A DNA stretch of 37,439 bases from the NCBI GenBank assembly GCA_030537895.1, contig JAUNVA010000019.1, forward strand, positions 1 through 37,439, given 5' to 3'. Origin of the DNA: Bowdeniella nasicola (GTDB lineage Bacteria > Actinomycetota > Actinomycetes > Actinomycetales > Actinomycetaceae). Of the stretch, positions 17,396-25,620 are shown in pieces; the first letter of the stretch is position 1, and each line of letters begins with the position of its first letter. A program made the position numbers and the translations under genes. Below the pieces are notes generated by a model. That model did not search any database and had not been told where the DNA came from. It saw only the letters and a list, made by a program, of their open reading frames with translations.

Positions 17396-18392
17396 GAGAG
17401 ACCTCCCGCATCCGGCGAATCAGGTCGGCTAATTCCCAGGCGCACAGCAGCGCCAGGATCCCGAATATCGGCCAGGAGACGAGCTCGGGAACGTCGACTT
17501 CCCGCCGACCGTCCTCGCCCAGCTGCTCGGCATCGATCGCGGCGGTCACCTCGGTGAGCGGCCCTGGCTCGGTCCGATGCAGGTAGGGGACCTCCAGCAG
17601 GCGGGCGACCTCGGTGAGCGCCCGCTCATCGATCCTCGAGATCGCGTCTCCGCCGCGCTTCGGATCGATGATGTAGGGCGCATTCGAGCCCGCCCCCGTC
17701 GACGGTGTCCCGTCATAACTGCGCATCTTCCCACCTGCGAGCGTGCCGTAACCGAGCACGGCCCCGCCGTCGATGTAGGGCTTCAGATCTCCGAACGGAG
17801 CCTCGCGGCCCGTATCCTCCTGCGCGCCCTCACCATCGGTGGACTCACCGTCGGTGAGCAAGAACAGGAGCCGCACATTATTCGGGTTTCTTTCCTGAGC
17901 CGCCGCGAGAACCTTGAGCAACCCGTTCACGGGCCGATCAATCGCGGATCCAACCGAGTAGTACGTGATTTCCTGCCGCGCCGTCTCCGCCCAGGAACGG
18001 ACCGCCCGCGTATCCGTCGTAAGCGGCAGTTGACGGCTCGCCACTGACGAATAGGACACCACCGAGAACCTCGCGCCCGGCAGTTCCGCCACGAGCTGTT
18101 CGACGTCGTGCCGCACCCCCTCCAGGCGCGGCCTCTCACCGTTGTAGTCCTCGGCCGCCATCGACCCTGTCAGATCGACGGCGAGGTAGACCTCCACGTT
18201 CGAGGTGACCTCGCGCGTCGTCGTCGTGATTGTCGGCCCGACGACGACGGCAAGGGCCGCCACCACCATCGCGACCCGGCGGACGCGCGCCTTCGTGCCA
18301 GCGGAGCGGATCCCCACGATCAGTCCCACCACAAGGAGGGCCCCGATCACCAGGATGCTGACCGCTGGCGAGTACGTGAATTGCAGACTCAC
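17388..18392 (-). CDS. VWA-domain membrane protein (BatB-like)
   Basis: The GTG at 18392 overlaps the upstream TGA in GTGA, so this start is preferred over a GTG at 18404. The 334-residue protein has two N-terminal membrane helices (about 8-28 and 39-55), a von Willebrand A domain facing out, and a C-terminal helix (about 310-328). The metal-binding MIDAS is D73-L-T-G-S77, with Thr where Ser is usual; TDGES follows later. It is paired with another VWA protein and a TPR protein, as in Bat operons. Confidence 0.9.
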   Translation of the reverse strand: MSLQFTYSPAVSILVIGALLVVGLIVGIRSAGTKARVRRVAMVVAALAVVVGPTITTTTREVTSNVEVYLAVDLTGSMAAEDYNGERPRLEGVRHDVEQLVAELPGARFSVVSYSSVASRQLPLTTDTRAVRSWAETARQEITYYSVGSAIDRPVNGLLKVLAAAQERNPNNVRLLFLLTDGESTDGEGAQEDTGREAPFGDLKPYIDGGAVLGYGTLAGGKMRSYDGTPSTGAGSNAPYIIDPKRGGDAISRIDERALTEVARLLEVPYLHRTEPGPLTEVTAAIDAEQLGEDGRREVDVPELVSWPIFGILALLCAWELADLIRRMREVSRD

Positions 18393-19438
18393 AGGCGCCA
18401 CCACCCCAGAAGCCCAAGGCCGATCAGCAGCGGAACGAGGAGGAACGGGGCGAGACGCTCGGGCCGGTCGGTAATGATGACGGTCGGATCGGCGTCTAAT
18501 TCCGCGGCCTGCTGGCTCGTCACCTCGTCGATGATGGCGTCAACCGCCTCGGGACTCGTCGTGTCAAACACGAGCCCCCCGTGCCCCTCAACATCCCGCT
18601 TGAAGGCCTCGCGCAACTCTCCAGTGTCGGCACTCTCCGCGGTATCGGAAAACAGGCCGATCACCCGGATGTCACGCTCCTGGGCAAACGTCATCGCTTC
18701 GGAAAGCTGGTAGACAGGCTCGCCCTGCAGGTCGTTATCCGTTGCGAGGATGATCGAACGAGAGCGCTCGGTGTCGGTGAGATCGAAGCTGAGTACGCAG
18801 TTCGCGAGGCCGTCCCCGATGAGGGAGGCCGACGTGCCCTGCAGTGCCGTCGTTCCCGCGAGAAGGTCGAGCACATCGCGCGTCGCCTGGGAGCCCACGA
18901 CGAGGCCACTCACGTCAACGTCGAGCACCTGGGCCGCGTGCTCGAGTTCCTCGTGAACGAGCACGTAGTCGTCGGTCAGGGGAAAGAGCGTGCGCGCCGT
19001 GTTGTTCCACATGACCAGTGCGATGCGCTCTCCCTGAAAGTTTTCGACCAGGCTCGCGAACTTCTCGAGAATCTCCGAGTCATAGGAGATCATCGAGCCC
19101 GACACGTCCAGACACAGCACGATGTCGCGGGTCGCGAGCTGCTCCGACTCGGTGTGCACGTCCGCGGGGCGACCCGCGAGCGCGGCACTGCTCAGGGCGG
19201 CGATGCCGATGGCGATAGCGGCGGTGAGGAGGCGACGACGACGCGCGCGCACCGCACTCACGTAGGCGGGCAGTCGGCGCAGCACCCCGGTGTGGGCGAC
19301 GGGCACGCCGTCCGGTACGCGCCGGCGCCGGTGCCAGCGCCATGCCACGAGCGCGACGAGAATGATGAGCACCCACAGGGCGAGGGTGAGCGGCCACCAC
19401 ACGAGAGAGTTCAGCGGCCCAGCAATCATGGGTCTCAC
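18389..19438 (-). CDS. VWA-domain membrane protein (BatA-like)
   Basis: A 349-residue protein: membrane helix 13-33, second helix 72-88, VWA domain from about 104 to 300, and a final helix at about 330-346. The MIDAS is canonical, D111-V-S-G-S115. The start GTG overlaps the preceding stop (GTGA, 4 bases), indicating translational coupling. VWA proteins of this kind bind partners through a divalent metal; the MoxR ATPase encoded first in the train is the likely remodeller. Confidence 0.9.
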   Translation of the reverse strand: MRPMIAGPLNSLVWWPLTLALWVLIILVALVAWRWHRRRRVPDGVPVAHTGVLRRLPAYVSAVRARRRRLLTAAIAIGIAALSSAALAGRPADVHTESEQLATRDIVLCLDVSGSMISYDSEILEKFASLVENFQGERIALVMWNNTARTLFPLTDDYVLVHEELEHAAQVLDVDVSGLVVGSQATRDVLDLLAGTTALQGTSASLIGDGLANCVLSFDLTDTERSRSIILATDNDLQGEPVYQLSEAMTFAQERDIRVIGLFSDTAESADTGELREAFKRDVEGHGGLVFDTTSPEAVDAIIDEVTSQQAAELDADPTVIITDRPERLAPFLLVPLLIGLGLLGWWRL

Positions 19439-19938
19439 GGGGCCGGCTCCTCCCCCTGCGCGTAAGGCAGCGCCGGGTCGGGCATCGCGACCATCGTCTC
19501 AAGGGCCTCGAGGACCCGCTCCGCACGCTCGCCGGGAAGCAGGTCGAAGCTCGGGCGTTCGGCAGCGTCGACAACGGCGGCGATCTCCGCGATATCGGGC
19601 TGGAGGCGTAGCTGAGCGAGGGTCACGCTCGTGAGATCACGACCTGTGATCTCGCTGCCGAACTCGCGCGCGAGGCGCGCAGCATCAAGGTGCAGGGTGC
19701 GCACGTCGAGCTCTCCGACGCGCCAGGACTCTTCCAAGCGCGCGACACGGGTGGCATAGCCACGACGACGCCGGCCGGTGAGGCTCCTCGGCCCGCTTCG
19801 GCTCCGGCTCGCAGCCGGATCGCGCGGACGCGCGAGCCAGACGATGAGAGCAGCCACGCTGAGCGCGAGCAGGCCGGCGACGAGGTAGGGCCACGGGTAG
19901 CCGACCTGCGGCAGGACATCATCGGGGGTCATCGGCAT
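19435..19938 (-). CDS. Single-helix membrane protein, DUF4381-like
   Basis: A 167-residue protein with one hydrophobic helix (about 15-36) near the N terminus and a soluble helical C-terminal domain with ARLAREFGSEITG and ERAERVLEAL. Position between DUF58 and the VWA genes is where DUF4381-type proteins occur in Bat-like operons; the family call is from layout and position. GGGAGG precedes two possible ATGs (19938 and 19932). No catalytic residue is visible. Confidence 0.75.
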   Translation of the reverse strand: MPMTPDDVLPQVGYPWPYLVAGLLALSVAALIVWLARPRDPAASRSRSGPRSLTGRRRRGYATRVARLEESWRVGELDVRTLHLDAARLAREFGSEITGRDLTSVTLAQLRLQPDIAEIAAVVDAAERPSFDLLPGERAERVLEALETMVAMPDPALPYAQGEEPAP

Positions 19939-19996
19939 CCCCCCTCCCGGGGTAGGTGCCGATCATCGGTCGTGCGCACCCCTCGACCGCGGATCA

Positions 19997-20923
19997 TCAC
20001 TGGCCTCGCCCCCCGAACAGGTCGAGCAGGACGTCGATGACGTCTTCAGAGCCCGCGACGCGGGCGTGTCGGATACCAAGTGAGCGGAGTAGCTCGCGCA
20101 CGCGGGCCCGGTTGCGGCTCTCCTCCTCGGCGGCCTCGGCGAGTAGGGCCCGGTCGGTCGTGACGAATGACGGTAGGGGCCCGTCGGCGACATCTACGAC
20201 TCGTTGCCCGGCGAGGTCCGCGAGCGCAACGTCGGCGATCGAGAAGAACAGCACCTCGTGGCGCACCCGCAGCCGTTTGAGGGCGTCTTCGCACGCACCC
20301 GAAAGGGACCAGTCATCCCCCACGATGACCACGAGGGAGCGCCGCCGCGCGAGCGCCTCGGCCCGCTCGAGGATCTCGATCATCGTCGTGTCGGGCTCAT
20401 CGCTTGCGACAGAAGGGCCGGGCCCCGCAGTCGAGGAGGCCGCATCGTCGTGATGAACCGCGCGCCGCAGTGTGTGGCGCACGAGTTCCAGGTGATCCGT
20501 GCCCGAGCGCGGCGGCAGCTGGGTGACGCGGCCCGCGTGGGAGAGCACGAGTGCAAGCAGGTCGGAGCGCATACGCGCGAGGTAGGCCAGCACGTCGACC
20601 AGGTCGATTGCCACCTCAATCTTCGGTTGTCCGTCCGGACAGGTTCCGCGCATCGCGGCCGATGTGTCGACCGCGAGGATCACCTGCAGGGTCGTCTCCT
20701 TCACAAACCTGCGAATGATCGGCTGACCCGCCCGGGCCGAGGCCTTCCAGTCGATGTCAGAGACATCGTCGCCCGGCCGGTAAGCCACCATGTCATCAAA
20801 ATCCTGACCGTGGCCCGTGAAGATTGAGCGGTGCTGCCCCTCGATCGCTCCCGAGACCTGCCGCAAGACCGGCAGCGAGAGGCGATGGCGCAGCTCCGCC
20901 AGACGCGCGTAGCTGACCGTCAC
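19997..20923 (-). CDS. DUF58 protein with VWA-like fold
   Basis: A 308-residue soluble protein. The DUF58 signature YRPGDDVSDIDWKASAR lies at about 48-64. It is followed by a VWA-like segment starting AVDTSAAM (D86, S88), where the third MIDAS residue is Ala, so metal binding may be weak or lost. DUF58 proteins regularly accompany MoxR ATPases. The GTG start shares one base with the TAG stop of moxR, so the two are coupled. No membrane helix is seen. Confidence 0.92.
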   Translation of the reverse strand: MTVSYARLAELRHRLSLPVLRQVSGAIEGQHRSIFTGHGQDFDDMVAYRPGDDVSDIDWKASARAGQPIIRRFVKETTLQVILAVDTSAAMRGTCPDGQPKIEVAIDLVDVLAYLARMRSDLLALVLSHAGRVTQLPPRSGTDHLELVRHTLRRAVHHDDAASSTAGPGPSVASDEPDTTMIEILERAEALARRRSLVVIVGDDWSLSGACEDALKRLRVRHEVLFFSIADVALADLAGQRVVDVADGPLPSFVTTDRALLAEAAEEESRNRARVRELLRSLGIRHARVAGSEDVIDVLLDLFGGRGQ

Positions 20924-21933
20924 TACGGCACCGGCACCGCCGCGAAGGCGGCGTCCACAATATCTTCGGTCCGCACGCCGCGCGCAATCGCGTCGAAGGT
21001 GCGAACAATCCGATGGCGCAGCACCGAGTGACGGAGCGCGTGGATGTCATCGGGCACCACATAGGCACGCCCCGCCATGAGAGCAAGGGCCTGTGCGACC
21101 CGCACCAGGGCGATCGCGCCGCGCGGCGAGGCGCCAACGCGCACGTCGTCGGCGAAGGCCGGAACCGGGTTCGGTCCGCCCCCGCGCGTCGTGTTCACGA
21201 GGTCCACGATGTAACGCTTGAGCGTGTCGTGCACCCACACGCGCACTGTCATGGACTGCAGCGTGAGGACGTCCTCCAGGGTGATGGGGGCGACGTTGCT
21301 TAGGCGCTTCGGCGCGCCCGGCGTGGCAAGCGTGCCCGCGACGACACCGTCGAGAATCCGCGTTTCTTCCTCGGGGTTGGGGTAGGTCAGCACCTCTTTC
21401 AGGAGGAAGCGGTCCATCTGGGCCTCGGGTAGCACGTAAGTGCCTTCTTCCTCGATGGGGTTCTGGGTGGCGAGCACCATGAACGGGTTCGGCACCGGGT
21501 AGACCTGCCCGCCGATAGAGGTCTGGCGCTCCTGCATGGCCTCGAGCATCGCGGACTGGGTCTTGGCCGAGGACCGGTTGATCTCATCGAGCAGCACGAG
21601 GTTGGCGTGCACCGGGCCGAGCTGGGTTGTGAGCTCGCCGGTCGTGTAGTTGAACACCTGGGTGCCCACGATGTCGTTCGGCATGAGGTCCGGGGTGCAT
21701 TGGATGCGGTGGAACGTGCCGGAGATCGCGGAGGCGAGCGTCTGGGCGGCCGTCGTCTTAGCAAGACCAGGGACCGACTCGAGCAAGATGTGCCCCGACC
21801 CGAGCAGCGACGCGAGCAGGGCGCGGCGCAGGTCCTCCTGCCCCACTACGGTAGAGCGGAAGATTGCGTTGATCCGCTCGATAAGGCGGTGGGCAACGCC
21901 GAGTTCGTCGCCGGTGAGCTGAGATGCAGCCAT
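20923..21933 (-). CDS. MoxR-family AAA+ ATPase
   Basis: First gene of the six-gene train. A 336-residue AAA+ ATPase: Walker A VPGLAKTT (K59; GLAK in place of GxGK, common in actinobacterial MoxR), Walker B LVLLDEINR (D116, E117), sensor 1 ATQNP, and a C-terminal lid with GASPRGAIALVRVAQALAL. MoxR proteins act as chaperones that assemble or activate VWA-containing partners, here probably the two VWA proteins downstream. CAGGAG precedes the ATG. Confidence 0.94.
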   Translation of the reverse strand: MAASQLTGDELGVAHRLIERINAIFRSTVVGQEDLRRALLASLLGSGHILLESVPGLAKTTAAQTLASAISGTFHRIQCTPDLMPNDIVGTQVFNYTTGELTTQLGPVHANLVLLDEINRSSAKTQSAMLEAMQERQTSIGGQVYPVPNPFMVLATQNPIEEEGTYVLPEAQMDRFLLKEVLTYPNPEEETRILDGVVAGTLATPGAPKRLSNVAPITLEDVLTLQSMTVRVWVHDTLKRYIVDLVNTTRGGGPNPVPAFADDVRVGASPRGAIALVRVAQALALMAGRAYVVPDDIHALRHSVLRHRIVRTFDAIARGVRTEDIVDAAFAAVPVP

Positions 21934-21963
21934 GAGTACTCCTGACGATGGTGGTCCCTGCCT

Positions 21964-21969
21964 ACGTTA
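21964..21969 (-). promoter_or_regulatory. Candidate -10 box of the MoxR train
   Basis: TAACGT on the minus strand predicts a start near 21957, about 24 bases before the moxR ATG. An 8-bp palindrome GCGTACGC lies just upstream (21972-21979). Confidence 0.4.
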
Positions 21970-21991
21970 GAGCGTACGCGCACCCCTGTCC

Positions 21992-22035
21992 GCCCCGTGT
22001 GGCCGGTTTCGCACCATTGAGTGGCGATACGGGGC
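21992..22035. terminator. Stem-loop between pdxK and moxR
   Basis: GCCCCGTGT (21992-22000) pairs with ATACGGGGC (22027-22035), one G-T pair, around a 26-base loop. It lies 117 bases downstream of the pdxK stop and upstream of the moxR promoter, so it could end the pdxK transcript. No T-run. The remaining bases 22036-22151 show no gene. Confidence 0.35.
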
Positions 22036-22151
22036 TGACAGATTCCAGTCTTCGCTCTCTCATTCGGCCCATCCCCGCAGAGTTGGCCACCTCCTCCGCC
22101 CGCTTTGTCAGCCTGTGGGCGCCCCGGGTGCCTTCACGTCGGAGGGAGACC

Positions 22152-22955
22152 TCAGCCGCGGTAGGCGCCCTGCCACACCGTGCGGAACGGCGTCGCCGTG
22201 TGCAGGCCCCCGCGGATTCCCGCCGTCACCACGTCCTTCGCCACCTGAACGGCATCGCGAATCTCGGCGCCACGCGCGAGCTCGGCCGTGATCGCCGCCG
22301 CAAGCGTGCAGCCCGCGCCGTGCACGCGTTCCTCACCGATCTTCTCGCTCTCGTAGACGGTCACCTCAGAGCCGTCCCACAGCACGTCGACTGCCTTGGG
22401 CCCCGCCAGTTCCACCCCGCCCTTGGCGACGACGTAGCGCGGCCCCTGCTCACCGATCACCTTCGCGGCGTCGATCAGGTCATCGACTGTCTCAATGGTG
22501 CGCCCGCCGGCGAGTACCCCCGCCTCGAACACGTTCGGCGTCACGACGGTTGCGCGCGGCACGATCTTCTCGCGCAGCGCGTTATCGACCTCCAGGGCCG
22601 GGGAAAGCTCCTGGGTCTTACAAACCAGGACGGGGTCGAGCACGATCGTCTCGAAGGGATAGGTGTCGAGTGCCGTCGATACGACGTCGATTGTCTCGGC
22701 GGTGCCGAGCATGCCGATCTTCACGGTGCTGGTCTCAGGCAGGGCACTCGCAGCCGCCTCAATCTGATCGGCAATCACCTGGGGCTCGATGGGCACGAAG
22801 CGATGATTCCAGTTGTTGGTCGGATCCATCGACACGATGCACGTGAGGGCGCCCATCCCATAGACACCTCGCTGATGGAACGTCTTCAGATCGACCTGGA
22901 TGCCGGCACCGCCGGTAGCTTCGGACCCTGCGATAACAAGCGCACTGGCGATCAT
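22152..22955 (-). CDS. pdxK: Pyridoxal/hydroxymethylpyrimidine kinase (PdxK/ThiD family)
   Basis: A 267-residue ribokinase-fold kinase. It resembles the Gram-positive ThiD-like PdxK closely: GSEATGGAGIQVDLKTF at the N terminus, MDPTNNWNH (42-51) and DPVLVCK with C112 (the equivalent of the active-site Cys in the staphylococcal enzyme). It also has VVTPNVFEAG and the anion hole GAGCT with C216. The double-Cys set favours phosphorylation of pyridoxal and relatives to PLP; HMP phosphorylation is the alternative. AAAAGGAG precedes the ATG. A palindrome overlaps its -35 region. PLP is needed by Kbl and HisC in this window, a loose link only. Confidence 0.88.
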   Translation of the reverse strand: MIASALVIAGSEATGGAGIQVDLKTFHQRGVYGMGALTCIVSMDPTNNWNHRFVPIEPQVIADQIEAAASALPETSTVKIGMLGTAETIDVVSTALDTYPFETIVLDPVLVCKTQELSPALEVDNALREKIVPRATVVTPNVFEAGVLAGGRTIETVDDLIDAAKVIGEQGPRYVVAKGGVELAGPKAVDVLWDGSEVTVYESEKIGEERVHGAGCTLAAAITAELARGAEIRDAVQVAKDVVTAGIRGGLHTATPFRTVWQGAYRG

Positions 22956-22999
22956 GGAGACTCCTTTTCCCGATGGTGTGGGCCCTCGAGCCCGGACTT

Positions 23000-23034
23000 A
23001 GTTTAGGGCAGGGCGCGTGACACACACGTGTGTC
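23000..23034 (-). promoter_or_regulatory. pdxK promoter with palindrome over the -35 region
   Basis: TAAACT (23005-23000, minus strand) is the candidate -10. At 17-bp spacing the -35 falls inside a perfect 7-bp-arm palindrome, GACACAC-AC-GTGTGTC (23019-23034), a likely repressor site. Confidence 0.5.
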
Positions 23035-23156
23035 GCAAAAGATTAGTTCCGCCACACGAGGGAGATCAGCGGGGACGATGCCCCACGGTTGGTGCGAGCG
23101 CACCACTCACCTATACCTCATCCGCCAGGCTGCCTCCGCATCTCAACCCCCACGGG

Positions 23157-23168
23157 TAGGCTGAAACC
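23157..23168 (+). promoter_or_regulatory. Candidate leaderless promoter of copD-ctaG
   Basis: TAGGCT (23157-23162) ends six bases before the ATG at 23169; no ribosome-binding sequence is visible in GAAACC between them. Confidence 0.45.
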
Positions 23169-25421
23169 ATGCCGTCTTCTCGCCCTGCCGACGCCGCCCA
23201 CGGCGCCCCGACATCCGGCGTTGAGGCGTCACCCGCCGCCCTCGAAAGCCCCACATCACGTGCAGCCCCCGAGGCTCGCGCGGTGCCTCTGGACGCCGAT
23301 GGGGCCGGCGCTGCCCCGCTCAGCCCATGGCGGGTCGTCCAGGCGCTCGCGCCCGTCACAATCATCGTTGCGGTCCTGTCACTCTTCTTTTCCGGAGCGG
23401 TTGCGCCCACCCCGCCGCTCGATCCGGGACCCCTTGGACGCTGGTCACTCCCACTCCTGACTCTGGTGGTGCGGGCGGCCGCCGTCGTCACCATCGGCGG
23501 CGCCACGCTGTGCGCCCTCGTCCTTCCCACCGTGCCGAAGGACGCGCACCGCCACCATCGCCACCACACGCCCATCGACGGGCGCGCTTGGCAACTCAGC
23601 GCCCGCATCACCCGCATCGCTGCGATGGTTTGGGCTCTCACACAGCTTGCGCACGTCATCATCGAATACTCTGTCACCGCCATGCGGCCGATCTCGGAGC
23701 CAACCTTCGGTAGCGAGCTGTGGATCTTCCTCACCCAGGTGGATCTTGGCGTGGCCTACCTCTGGGCGACGATCCTCACCGCTGTTGCCGCCGGATTCGC
23801 GGCCCTCATGAACCACTACACGTCAGCCGCGTGGACCGGGGTCATGAGCCTGCTCGCCCTCGTCCCCCTCGCCCTCACGGGACACGCCGCCGGAGCCGCG
23901 GCACACGACCTCGCCGTGTCTTCGATGTTGATGCACCTCGTGGCCGTCTGCATGTGGGTTGGCGGACTTCTCCTGTTCCTCGTCACTGCGCGCCGCATCG
24001 GCAGCGACCTGCGCCCGGCCGCGGCGCGCTACTCCCAGATCGCCCTGTGGTGCTTTGTCATTACCCTCGTGTCGGGCGTCGGCGCCGCCTGGATCCGCCT
24101 GAACTCGGTAACCGAGCTCTTCACCACGCCGTGGGGGCTTCTCCTGACGGGGAAGATCATCGGCTTCATCGCTCTCGGGTATGCGGGCTACATTCACCGC
24201 GAGCGCACCCTGCCCGCCCTCGCCGGAACTCCCGACAACCCGCGGGGCAAGGCGACAGCGTTCTGGCGTTTCGCGGGTATCGAGGTGCTCGTCATGGGAG
24301 CCGTCACCGCTCTCGCGGTGACGCTCTCGTCATCGGCCCCGCCCGTACCGCAAACTCCACTGCCCGATCCCTCGCCCGTGTGGGAGGCGACCGGCTACCC
24401 CGAACCGCCGGAACCCACCCTGCTGCACTGGTTTACGCAGTGGCACATCGACCCGCTCCTCATTTTCGGATGCCTTGCCGCCATCTGGGTCTACCTTCGT
24501 TGGGTCTATCGGCTCCGTCAGCGAGGTGACCACTGGCCCGTCGGCCGCACGGTGTGCTGGGTAGCGGCGTGGGTGAGCCTGCTGTGGCTATCGAACGGCG
24601 GGCCAACGGTGTACGGCCGAATCCTGTTCTCAGCACACATGGTCCAGCACATGTCGCTCGTCATGATCGTGCCCATTTTGCTGGCGCTCGCCGGTCCAAT
24701 CACCCTGGCCAGCCGAGGTCTGCCCGCTCGACACGACGGCTCGCGGGGGCCCCGCGAGTGGCTCCTCGCGCTGGTCCATTCGCGCTATGCCCGGGCTTGG
24801 GCGAACCCGTTCGTGGCGGCGGTGAACTTCGTGGGTTCGATGTGGATCTTCTATTACACCCCGCTCTTTGAGCTGGCGCTCACGACCCATATCGGGCACA
24901 TCCTCATGACGGTGCACTTCACGATCGCGGGCTACCTGTTCGCGAACGTCGTCATCGGGATTGATCCGGGAACAAACCGCCCAGGCTATCCCCTGCGCCT
25001 GGTCTTCCTCCTGGCAACGATGGCGTTCCACGCCTTCTTCGGCATCTCGATCATTTCCATGAAGGCACTGCTCGCGGCCGATCATTTCGGGCGGCTCGGC
25101 TTGGCCTGGTGGGTCGATGCGTTGCGCGACCAAAAAATGGGCGGGGAGATCACGTGGGGGATTGGCGAACTGCCCACCCTCGCCCTCGCCGTCATCCTCG
25201 TCGTGATGTGGGCGCGCGCCGATACGAAGGAAGCGAAGCGCCGCGACCGCCGAGCCGACCGCGACGAGGACGCCGAGCTTGAGGCCTACAACGCGATGCT
25301 GGCCCGCCTTGCGGAGGCCGACCGTCACGAGGCAGAGCGGCGGGCGGCGCGTACCGAGCGCCATCCTGGCCACCGAGATGCAGGCTCCACACCCAGCAGC
25401 GGCGCCGAGGCGGTGGAGTGA
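23169..25421 (+). CDS. CopD-CtaG fusion: copper transport and cytochrome oxidase assembly protein
   Basis: A 750-residue polytopic membrane protein. After an Ala/Pro-rich N terminus (1-50), the CopD half (about 55-390) has helices with His residues, including HVIIEYSV and SMLMHLVAVCMWVGG. The CtaG half (about 415-690) has the family-typical HMVQHMSLVMIVPILLAL, AHFxI-like VHFTIAGYLF and FHAFFGISI, all with possible copper ligands. The tail (690-750) is charged and Ala/Arg/Glu-rich. CopD takes up copper and CtaG delivers it to cytochrome oxidase CuB in characterised relatives; the fused form is common in Actinobacteria. Confidence 0.93.
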   Translation: MPSSRPADAAHGAPTSGVEASPAALESPTSRAAPEARAVPLDADGAGAAPLSPWRVVQALAPVTIIVAVLSLFFSGAVAPTPPLDPGPLGRWSLPLLTLVVRAAAVVTIGGATLCALVLPTVPKDAHRHHRHHTPIDGRAWQLSARITRIAAMVWALTQLAHVIIEYSVTAMRPISEPTFGSELWIFLTQVDLGVAYLWATILTAVAAGFAALMNHYTSAAWTGVMSLLALVPLALTGHAAGAAAHDLAVSSMLMHLVAVCMWVGGLLLFLVTARRIGSDLRPAAARYSQIALWCFVITLVSGVGAAWIRLNSVTELFTTPWGLLLTGKIIGFIALGYAGYIHRERTLPALAGTPDNPRGKATAFWRFAGIEVLVMGAVTALAVTLSSSAPPVPQTPLPDPSPVWEATGYPEPPEPTLLHWFTQWHIDPLLIFGCLAAIWVYLRWVYRLRQRGDHWPVGRTVCWVAAWVSLLWLSNGGPTVYGRILFSAHMVQHMSLVMIVPILLALAGPITLASRGLPARHDGSRGPREWLLALVHSRYARAWANPFVAAVNFVGSMWIFYYTPLFELALTTHIGHILMTVHFTIAGYLFANVVIGIDPGTNRPGYPLRLVFLLATMAFHAFFGISIISMKALLAADHFGRLGLAWWVDALRDQKMGGEITWGIGELPTLALAVILVVMWARADTKEAKRRDRRADRDEDAELEAYNAMLARLAEADRHEAERRAARTERHPGHRDAGSTPSSGAEAVE

Positions 25422-25472
25422 ACTGCAACGTGCCTGGACCTCGCGACTCTCGCCGCCACGGCAAGGGATAGT

Positions 25473-25534
25473 CGAACGCGAGGGCCGGGTTGTGCAGGAG
25501 CGCGGCGACGTCGGACAACACCCGCGAGCCGAGC
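25473..25534 (-). pseudogene. Detached scrap of an E2 acyltransferase 3' end
   Basis: On the minus strand this reads GSRVLSDVAALLHNPALAF, nearly the same as GSRVLSEVATLLHNPALAF at the end of the intact E2 gene. It has no start and runs on into unrelated sequence. It is copy 1 of the 62-base direct repeat. Confidence 0.8.
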
Positions 25535-25620
25535 CCGCCGGCTGCACGGCCTACTGAGCGAACGCGAGGGCCGGGTTGTGCAGGAGCGTGGCGACTTCGG
25601 ACAACACCCGCGAGCCGAGC
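25473..25620. repeat. 62-base direct repeat, 60/62 identical, 86 bases apart
   Basis: Copy 1 is 25473-25534 and copy 2 is 25559-25620, the last codons of the E2 gene. They differ only at 25503/25589 (C/T) and 25510/25596 (G/T). Both differences change an amino acid conservatively (T/A and E/D), as between E2 homologues. Confidence 0.93.

Noticed and set aside
22956..23168. TPP riboswitch upstream of the ThiD/PdxK-family gene
   Set aside because: No CTGAGA core or matching helices were seen; the region has a simple promoter and palindrome.
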